From contig NC_133536.1 of assembly GCF_048544455.1 (NCBI RefSeq), forward strand, positions 199,333,325-199,397,324: 64,000 bases of DNA, read 5' to 3'. Positions within the stretch are counted from its first letter, which is position 1; each line of letters begins with the position of its first letter. A model generated the notes under the pieces. It did not search any database. It worked only from the letters and a program-made list of their open reading frames with translations, and was not told the origin of the DNA. The translations under genes were made by a program, and so were the position numbers. This document shows positions 56,468 to 64,000 of this stretch, piece by piece. The DNA is from Silene latifolia. Lineage: Eukaryota > Streptophyta > Magnoliopsida > Caryophyllales > Caryophyllaceae.

Positions 56468-58873
56468 TGTAGACACCTCATTTCTGCACCTCCCGCAAAC
56501 ACCCGGTGATGATTGGGCCGCATGTTTGGTACGCGGAACGATTTGTGACAGTTCGTAATATTATCGTCAAGTGATTGCTCAAATATTAATGTATACCTCT
56601 TAGTTGTCATCTACGTGCCGATACGGTCGTTTTGACAGTAATTAGAGTACATTTGGAGTCCGAGTCTAAAACCGTCTCCATTTTCTCGATAATCATTAAA
56701 TCCCGAGTCGAATGTTCGAATGTTCCTGATATTTCTATTCCATATTTTAATAAATATTTCACAATCTTTATCTTTTGGTAAACAATTTCCCGTAATATTC
56801 ATATAAAGTATAAGGAAAACCAAATTATTCCGTCCTACCATAACTCAAACACGGAAATCTTTCTTCCGCAGAGGAAAACCACTTGGGAACAGACGTGGCA
56901 GTCTTTGCCTCTTCCAAGAGACGCAGTGCTTGCTGCGCCTCTTCCCAAGTCCTATTCTGCGTAGTTTTCGTATCTTTTTCATATCTTTCTGAGATTCACT
57001 TCCAAAGACTCTCCGAATACCCTATTCCTTCACGTGATTAGTATAAATAGGAGCCTTCGCTCCTCATATTTCTCACGCGAGTGTCCGCCCTTCTCTTCTC
57101 CCTTTGCATTCTAGACTTTTGTTCTTACTTTTTGGCGTCTACGTGCTTGATCTTTCGACCACGTAAGCTCGGATCCTTCTGAGTACCAACCTCGTTTGCA
57201 TGACCAACCAATTTGACCAACTCCACATCAATCAACATAATTAATCTAATCATTTTCCTCTTACGAGGGCACTTTCATTACATTCGCGTCGAGCATCACT
57301 AATCGATATCTTAGTCCTTCTCGTTTCGTCAAACATGTAAGTCTGAGGGTTTAAATCTCTCTTTATTTATTGTTATTTACTATTTGTATAATCATCAATT
57401 GTAAGGTTTATGTCGAAAATACCTTGTTAAAACCGATTTATAAAACCTTGTCTAAAAACCCTTTTTTACGGATTTCCAGTAGACAGACGTTGAGAAAGGA
57501 CGCAGCAACTGCTGCGCCTCTTCGAAGGAGCGCAGTTCCTGCTGCGCCTCTTCGTGAGGCTGCCGCAGTTCCTGCTTCCTTTCTTCTTCCTTCGTCTTCT
57601 GTAATTCGTCAAATTCTTATTTGTTTTCGTTTGTTTGTTAATTTTGCGTCGTAATATCATAATAATTCACATGTATATTGTTTATCATTCATTAGCACGT
57701 AATTTATCATTAAATTCGACTTAAACCCCAAGTAATCAATATTTGCGGGTTTTCATCACTAAATTCAATACGGGTTGTAGAAATTCGATTTGTTCATATT
57801 GAGTTTCTGTAATTCGATCCTTTGATATATTTTCAACTGTCTATTGTCATATTCGTCATTAATTTGTCGTTAATCCATCATGTTTAGTTTATTTCATTCA
57901 CCCATGTCACTAATTAATCGTTTGTTCATGTAATTAATTCGTTTAATATTCCGTCTCATCCATGTTTTATCGCTTTCATGACCCTTAATCACATGTAATT
58001 AATCCATTAATCACTTTCATCCGAGTAAATAATTTAATCAATCATTAAATTCACCAACGAGTATTAACAACACGCAATTCCGGCTTCACATCCAGAATTC
58101 AGGTCAGGAACAGACGCAGCAGCTGCTGCGCCTATTCCAAGAGACGCAGCTCTGTTGCGCCTGTTCCGGGTTGAATTCTGTCCCTGAACTCCGTTTTTGC
58201 CTTGACTTAGTTAATTATCTTACGTAGTAATTAACTATTACTCGTATTATCACCTTCTGTTTTGTTCCTTAATTCTTTCTTTATTCTTTTTCTCAAATTA
58301 TCCGTTTTAAAGGTATTTTCGACATAAATCGCTAAACCCATTGTAATTATTGTAATCTTCATTATTGTAATTTTATTTATTTTATTTATCATATTTCTTG
58401 TATCATTTGAATGCCTTCACATGTAATTGAACTTAAATCCTACTTCGACATTAATTGTATGCTAAATTATGTGTTAACCGACTTAGTCTAATCTTCACAT
58501 GCTAGGATTAAAACTTGGATGTTTCATTGCATGCATATAATCGACGATATATCAAGTATAGATGATGTCCCTAATCATTAGTAGAGGCCGCTATCGAGGT
58601 GGCGGGATTAGGTGTTCGATCAAAAGAGCTTCCTAATACGTACCCTCACCCCTTACTCCAGATCTCCTTGAACACCCGTGTTCATTGGCATCCACGAGAG
58701 TCATTCTAGACGTAGAATGCTAAGGGTAACGATTGCTTAGTGTTCATGTCTCTACTTTGTGTCTTGACATGACACGAGGTATTCGAACGGTTCCAATTTC
58801 CCATAAAAATTGGTGGCGACTCCACAAATGCAAACGCTTGTTTCCCAAGCGTCCCCGTGGCCCATTGTCCACA
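56468..58873 (+). repeat. 3' LTR of Tat copy 2
   Basis: 2,406 bp, TGTAGACACC...TTGTCCACA. It differs from 32456-34866 by scattered substitutions and small indels. The next base (58874) belongs to the Athila-like element. Confidence 0.85.
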
Positions 58874-59305
58874 ATAAGACGCAACAGCAGGGGCATCATG
58901 TGGAATCCTATCAAAACATAAAGCAAAGGAATCATCAAAAGTAGGATCAAGAGCATTAATCATATGACAAGAAGCTTTTAAATAAGGAGGACGTGATGCT
59001 TTGTCAAGACCAAAAGTGATAGTATCATCTCCAATGTTGAACGTAAGACTCTCATGCTTAACATCTATAACTGCCCCTGAAGTATGCAAGAATGGTCGTC
59101 CTAGAATATTAGGAACACGAGAATCTTCAGCTATATCTATCACTACAAAGTCGACTGGAATGAAAAAATTTCCTATCTTCACTGGCACATCTTCTAAGAT
59201 ACCCATAGGGTGCTTAATAGACCTATCAACCAATTGAATAGTCATGTTAGTACATTTAAGCTTAGTCATGTTTAATTGATTGCAAATTTTATACGGCATG
59301 ACACT
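58874..59305 (-). pseudogene. Athila-like protease region, cut by Tat LTR
   Basis: The frame contains MPYKICNQLNM, IQLVDRSIKHPMGILEDV and VPNILGRPFLHTSGAVIDV, the conserved flap and C-terminal motifs of the Athila/Tat aspartic protease. The catalytic D-x-G should lie just upstream (about 59310-59340, where CDLGASASVM-like residues are visible). The frame continues to CFDRIPHDAPAVASY and then runs into Tat LTR sequence at 58873. Confidence 0.7.
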
Positions 59306-59344
59306 GGCACTTGCTCCTAAATCACATAAAGCATTGTCAATAGA

Positions 59345-61482
59345 TAAAGGGCCTATAGTTCAAGGAATACAAAAACTCCCTGGATCCTTAAGCTTAGGTG
59401 GAGAATTGGCTTGTAATGCGGCGTAGCATTCATGAGTGAATGTGACAGTCTCCACTTCAACAAAAGACCGCTTCTTTGACAAAATTTCTCTCAAAAACTT
59501 AGCATAAACCAGCACTTGAGTTACCAATTCATTAAATGGCACTGTCACTTGAAGATTCTTTACTACCTCCATAAACCTCCCAAATTGTTGTTCAAGCTTG
59601 GATTTCTGCAATCTTTGGGGAAAAGGTAGTTGAATTTTGATTAGCTCGGCTTCTTTTGCATTAGGAGTACGTTTGGAAACATTATCGTCAGTTACAGGAG
59701 TGCCTCGATCGAGTCCAGTATTCACTCGATCGAGGAACCTATTTTTGTCCAATGCCGTAGCTGAAACACGCGAAAAATCACCTTCAAGGGGTTCCTCGAT
59801 CGAGCCCGGGGTGAAATCAATCGAGTAAAGGTGATCCTCGATCGAGCCCGTGTTTACTTGATCGAGGAACCATGCTTTGCATCCTCTTTTTGCTTTTCGT
59901 CAAATCCCGTGTTTCAGTTTCGTTAATTTCTTTTTCATCGTCACTTAGCTCCAATTTTCCCAATCCCTTAGGATGCATGTAGGGAACCTCATCTTCATTA
60001 ATGGGCGTGTCCGGACCTTGATAGGAAGTACCGCTCCTTAAATAAATAACATTAACGTGCTCATGAGCTTGTTTACCTTGAGGAGGAAGACCGGACTGTT
60101 TTGAAGGATTTTGAACCGCCATTTGTGCAACTTGAGTATCCAACATCTTGTTATGACACACAAGTTCGGATATTTGAGTCGTTTGCTTTTGTTGCATTGA
60201 CAAAGTTTGTTGTAAAAGAGCTCTCAACTCTGCCATCTCATTATTTGGACCTTGAGGAGGAGGTTGAATTTGTTGAAAACCTCCTTGATTTTGCCGAACA
60301 AAATTTTCTTGTGGTTGGTTACCACGATATAGGCACCTTGCGGCGGAGTTTGAGCAAAAGCATTCTGACTCCTTTCAGGGAAGAAGTTAGAATAAGGAGT
60401 ACATTACTTGAAAGATTGGAAGGCATGAACTTGTTCAATAGTACTCATACAGTTGGTCGCAGTGTGGTCATCCATCCCACATCTCCCGCAGGACACTTCT
60501 TGTTGAACCATATGGACTGTTTCTTGCTTTCCCAAAGACTGAGTAGTCTTCAACTCGGCTATTTGAGCAAGTATACTATCTAATTGTTCCACGACAGCAC
60601 TATCCGAACCACTTCCTCTCTTACTACCTCTGGGGTTACCATACTCAGCTGTGTGAGTAGCTATCTGATCAATCATCTTCCAAGCGTTACCGTCAGTAGT
60701 ATTATCTTGGAATCTCCTATTAGCAGCTCAATCAAGTAAGGATCTATGATCGCCATACAACCCGTTGTAAAAGTGGTTGCAAAGGAACCAAATTTCGAAA
60801 CCATGGTGAGGGACGGACCGAACTAGCCGTTTAAAACGAATCCAAGCCTCATTAAAGTCTTCAGTGGGACCCTACTGAAAACTTGTAATCTGACTTCTCA
60901 ATGCATTAGTTTTCTGTGGTGGAAAATACCTCTTGTAGAATGAAACAGCTAATGAAATCCTGTTGGTAATTGCGTCGGTCTCCATATCTAAATCCTGTTA
61001 CCACTCAGCTACATCATCGCTCAAAGAGAAAGGAAAGAGAGTTTGTTTCACTTGATCTTGAGTCACCCCAGCTGTCAAAGGAATAGAACAGCAATAAGTA
61101 ACAAACTTCTCCATATGCTTTGCGGGGTCCTCTCCTGCTTTTCCTCCAAACATGTTTCTCTCCACTAAGCTTATATAGGAAGGCTTAATCTCAAAAGTCC
61201 CCTTATCAGTGGTAGGGAGCTTGAAGCCTTTAGGAATAGAAGCAACCGTGGGTTTGGAATGACTTGCCAATGTCGGCATCTTTGATGTTGTAGAAATAAC
61301 TGGTGCAGAAATAAGAGTGTCCTCTTCTAAGGATGAATCTTCTGCAAAAGTATACCGCTCGTAGTCAGTGTAACCAAGTCTTCCACCTGACTTACTTCTC
61401 TTTCAAATTTTCGTCTGTACCGAAAAGTCTTTTCTGGCTCGGGATCAAAAGGAATAATCTCTAACTTGTTAGACCTGGGCAT
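59345..61482 (-). pseudogene. Athila-like Gag, several breaks
   Basis: Starts at 61482 with MPRSNKLEIIPFDPEPEKT. Further pieces: ISLVERNMFGGKAGEDPAKH and LFPFSLSDDVAEW (61279-60998), the zinc knuckle CGRCGMDDHTATNC (in 60676-60404), VNVIYLRSGTSYQG and MQKQ-rich coiled segments (60236-59817), and LPFPQRLQKSKLEQQF plus LREILSKKR and SPPKLKDPGSFCIP (59752-59360). Pieces are separated by frameshifts and stops, including one at 60998 and one near 59350. Several CTCGATCGAG palindromes interrupt the 59700-59870 part and encode poorly conserved residues (RSSKHGLDRGSPLLD). Confidence 0.78.
59703..59867. repeat. CTCGATCGAG palindromes in Athila-like Gag
   Basis: CTCGATCGAG at 59704-59713, 59725-59734, 59795-59804 and 59837-59846, with CTTGATCGAG at 59858-59867 and a partial at about 59818. 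They come in pairs: CCTCGATCGAG first, then CTCGATCGAGGAACC 12-20 bp later, so each pair is itself inverted. One more pair-like copy lies in the LTR (62587-62596). Confidence 0.8.
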
Positions 61483-61581
61483 ACACCAAAACAACAAGGA
61501 AAGATAAAACTGTCTCAAGGAATTGATACTCCCTGAGACAAAAGACAAAAATAAACAAAAACAAACAGAAAAATTGTTGCC

Positions 61582-61600
61582 TCCCCGGCAACGACGCCGA
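61582..61600 (-). other. Primer binding site, tRNA-Asp type
   Basis: Minus strand TCGGCGTCGTTGCCGGGGA resembles the TGGCGCCGTTGCCGGGGA site of Athila elements, with two changes at its 5' side. Confidence 0.75.
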
Positions 61601-61603
61601 ATT

Positions 61604-62686
61604 TGATAAGGCTAAAGTCGTGTCACCTTAATCAAAGTAAACTTAAATTACTAATAACTAATAGCTAGCGGTAAGAAGGGCCGAATCCACAGAGAGGCGA
61701 GGTAATTATTCTAGTTTGTTAATATTTAAGTCTGTCAAGTAACCAATTTTGGGGGTTTTGATTGTATGATTTCTAGCAACTAATAACAATGTAAATAAAT
61801 AAGACGAATTCAATAATATTTAAAAGGTCTAGGGATTAGGTTCACTAGGTGGTTATTCGGGGGTGAGATTTAACTTGTTGATAGAGCAATTTATATTATT
61901 TAGGTCATAAGATCGGTCGATTCTAATATGCCCTTTAGATCTAATCTAACATGCAATCGCTATTATTAAATTAGTTCTATTCAGTTGTCGTAGCCTTGAC
62001 TAGTCTTAAGCCGATCGGTGAAAATCCTAGTTTATGCAATACTAAATAATTAACCCTGCAGAAGCTAATCAACTAGATTCAAGTTAAGACTAGTAAAGCC
62101 TACGACAATTGAATAGAACTAATTTAATAATAGCGATTGCATGTTATATTAGATCTAAAGGACATATTAGAATCGATCGATCTTATGACTTTAAATAATA
62201 TAAATTGCTCTATCAACAAGTTAAATCTCACCCCCTGAATAACTACCTAGATCCCCATTCACCCTAGATAAGAGAATTAGCTACTCATATTAAAAGGAAG
62301 AACAACAACAATAATAATAATAAGAAACATGATGAACAATAATAAAGAATGAATAAAGATTAAATAATAATAAGTAAAGAAAGATTAGAACAATACCGTA
62401 AATAGCTTAGATCCGGAAGTAAGAACAATAATTAAACTAAACTAAGTATTCTAAGAGAGTTTTAGAGGAATTCTACGAAACTAACGGAAAATAAGACGTA
62501 AATAAACTAGGGTACGGTTTTAGGTATTTATAATAAAACATAACTGACTTAAGAAAATTTGCGGAAATTACTGGAAACACTGGTTCCTCGATCGAGCCGA
62601 GATCAAGTTGATCAAGGCATCAATTGTTTCTGCTCTTTTCTTCGTGTTTTCTTCTTAACTTCTCTTCCTTCATTCTTATGGATTAT
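61604..62686 (-). repeat. LTR of Athila-like element
   Basis: The left end TGATAAGG is the reverse of a TATCA LTR end next to the PBS. A TATA box lies near 62525-62535 on the minus strand (TTATAAATACC). The right end is not certain; it is placed where the next LTR-like sequence begins. Contains a large inverted repeat (61847-62249). Confidence 0.6.
61847..62249. repeat. Inverted repeat, ~165-bp arms, 73-bp loop
   Basis: Arms 61847-62009 and 62083-62249 are reverse complements with few mismatches: for example GGGTGAGATTTAACTTGTTG pairs with CAACAAGTTAAATCTCACCC, and CATGCAATCGCTATTATTAA with its complement at about 62123-62142. The RNA would form a long near-perfect hairpin. Confidence 0.9.
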
Positions 62687-63999
62687 TGATAGGCTATCGC
62701 ACACCTATGCAAAAATAAATACCCTAGATACAAATTAATGTAGTACGTAGGGGTCGAATCCACAGAGAGACGGTAGTTGTAAATTAGTTGTTATGGAGTG
62801 AATTTTATCTTGAGTCGATGAGGTTGATTGATTTGATTTATGTTGATGTATAAACGATAATAAAGAAAGAGTTTAGGGAAGTCGGGTCACACATGCAAAT
62901 ATATGTAAATGCTTTATGTAAAACTCGGATTAGATAGTGTTCCGAGTGTAATTCCAGAGCAAGTATAGTTACCACCCGTGGCTTGTTGAATGATGTCTTG
63001 AGTTGGATTCTCCTTTGGTCTTAATCGTTCCTCTCGGCCTCTCCTGCAACAATGAACGAACTGAGGGCTTGGCTTTGTGCCAAGCGTACTCACTCCGACG
63101 CTCAAGTCAGTAAACTTAAAGGATAAGTTGTTACTTGGCTGAATGTGTATTGTAGAGAGATAAGGAAGATATTACCAGATGAATAGTGTATTTAGGTTTA
63201 GTTGTGTATATGTTGGGATCCTTTCCTCAATGAAGGTTGAGGAGTATTTATAGGCTTTCACCTTTTGTCACGTAGTGGCCAAGTGGCCAAGTGGCTAGCA
63301 GGTGGAAAGACTGATCTACCCCTCGGCCGAGGGACCTATGGCAGGCCGGCGGGCCTTGTTGACCCACCGCCGAGGGGTCTTGGATGTGAGTACGCGGGTA
63401 TGTGTCCCGGCTGGCAGGTTGCCATGCCGAGACCCAGGCTGACAGGCCGATGGGCTGCATCGGCTAGGCTGCATAAGTCGTTGAATATGCCCCATCAATT
63501 TGCCCCCAGCGTAGTCTATGCCGTGGTATGGGCTCCGATGTACGTTTGAGCGTATATTCTGCGTAAGTAATTTGCGGAAAATTTCTGCATCGGCTTCTTC
63601 TGCGGCGGCTTATTTTACCTCGGCCTGGTCTTTCTTAGGCCGTACTATATCCCCCCTCCACATGGATGTGTAAAGGGCATCCGATGTGGAAAAGAAAGTG
63701 ACGCTGGCCGAGACCAGGATTGAGTGTGCCGGTTGTTTTTGATTGCCCCGTGCGCTACTTAGCTTGGTTGACCATGTGGCCGGCGGAGAACGGATGCTTG
63801 GGAATTTGTTGAGGAAGGTGAATAGGCAAGGAGATATGAATAGGCGTGTTGAAGACGCTTGTTCTTGTTGCATTGATTGACGTCTAACTGTTGCAACGAT
63901 TGACATTCCGTAATTGCATGCCCGACACGTGTCTGCGCATGCTTTGATTGGTTGACGCCTCATGGGTCATTCGATTGGTCCTTCTTTATGGGCTTTTCC
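62687..63999 (-). repeat. Second LTR-like sequence, running off the window
   Basis: It starts TGATAGGCTATCGCACACC and shares GTCGAATCCACAGAGAG with the Athila-like LTR (about 61690 and 62748). A minus-strand TATA box lies at about 63245-63254 (CTATAAATACTCC). The right part (63290-63780) is unusually GC-rich and carries CCCTCGGCCGAGGG (63320-63333). This fits an LTR of another minus-strand element whose U3 extends past the window. No protein is recognised. Confidence 0.4.
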
Positions 64000-64000
64000 C

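Larger units (their letters stand above)
32456..58873 (+). mobile_element. Tat-like Ty3 element, copy 2 (complete, interrupted by Copia C)
   Basis: 5' LTR 32456-34866, PBS at 34870, leader, Gag module 1 to 36617, Copia C insertion 36618-52206, Gag module 2 from 52207, non-coding interior, polypurine tract and 3' LTR 56468-58873. It is inserted in the protease region of an Athila-like element on the opposite strand (right junction 58873/58874). No target duplication can be tested, because the left neighbour of its 5' LTR is Tat copy 1. No pol is recognised, so it is non-autonomous. Confidence 0.8.
46012..58873 (+). repeat. Tandem duplication copy 2
   Basis: 12.86 kb corresponding to 21981-34866. 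Shared lesions: protease Asp to Asn, the TAG after PNMAYA and the truncated RNase H. Private lesions: TAG at 47316, RT motif A Asp to Tyr, YVDD to YVND, TAG at 50060, Gag TAA at 52495 and TAG at 53062. Confidence 0.9.
58874..62686 (-). mobile_element. Athila-like Ty3 element, 5' part, interrupted by the Tat element
   Basis: Reading leftwards: LTR (about 62686-61604), PBS (61600-61582), Gag and protease to 58874, where the Tat LTR begins. Athila affinity rests on the MPRSNKLEI-type Gag start, the LPPKLKDPGSF motif, the protease ending ILGRPFL, and a tRNA-Asp-type PBS. RT, integrase and the other LTR are not in the window and should lie beyond the Tat insertion; copy 1's truncation has removed or displaced them. 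Confidence 0.8.

Noticed and set aside
60101-60583. 160-codon plus-strand frame in the Athila-like region
   Set aside because: Antisense to Gag pieces with a zinc knuckle and conserved Athila motifs on the minus strand.
63248-63963. Several 60-117 codon frames in the GC-rich end
   Set aside because: GC-rich sequence gives long chance frames on both strands; the position fits LTR U3 sequence and no domain was recognised.

Overview
The window is nuclear DNA of a flowering plant, almost certainly a eudicot. It holds plant-type Copia, Athila-like and Tat-like LTR retrotransposons, an RNase H-bearing L1-type LINE, Stowaway- and Tourist-like MITEs, a SINE with a TTG tail, and a piece of plastid DNA carrying trnT-UGU. 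Caryophyllales is possible, but that is only an impression from repeat motifs and no marker here proves it. The only convincing host genes are two neighbouring minus-strand ARGOS/OSR1-like genes (about 15.2-16.2 kb). The first is intact and the second is frameshifted.

Layout. 1-754: plastid-like DNA with trnT-UGU. 760-7677: a complete LTR element with no coding capacity (LARD-like), flanked by ATGAC duplications and rich in short palindromes. 7683-15172: repeat-poor flank with MITEs, a SINE, microsatellites and decayed unrecognised reading frames. 15173-16173: the ARGOS-like pair. 16282-21004: a young Copia element with identical 159-bp LTRs and unusual TA...CA termini. It sits in what looks like the 5' leader of the second ARGOS-like gene, whose probable TATA box lies beyond the element at about 21060. 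21283: a Helitron-like terminus.

21981-63999 is a repeat nest. An Athila-like element on the minus strand (58874 to about 62686) is broken in its protease region by a Tat-like Ty3 element on the plus strand. The Tat Gag region is broken by a Copia element (target duplication CTTCC), and the Copia leader is broken by a full-length L1-type LINE (37951-45096, 17-18 bp target duplication). The Tat plus Copia block is present twice in tandem: 21981-34866 and 46012-58873 are near-identical. The Tat LTR at 32456-34866 is both the 3' LTR of copy 1 and the 5' LTR of copy 2. Both Copia copies have the same TSD at the same Gag position, so they are one insertion duplicated later. Copy 1 is cut off on its left at 21981. 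The last 1.3 kb looks like the LTR of another minus-strand element running off the window.

All retroelement proteins are broken. Several breaks are one-base indels in runs of six or seven identical bases. The same pattern appears in the second ARGOS-like gene, so some breaks may be sequence errors. No CRISPR array, operon or prokaryotic system is present.

All comparisons were made by eye. Family names rest on recognised motifs, and no search or alignment program was run.
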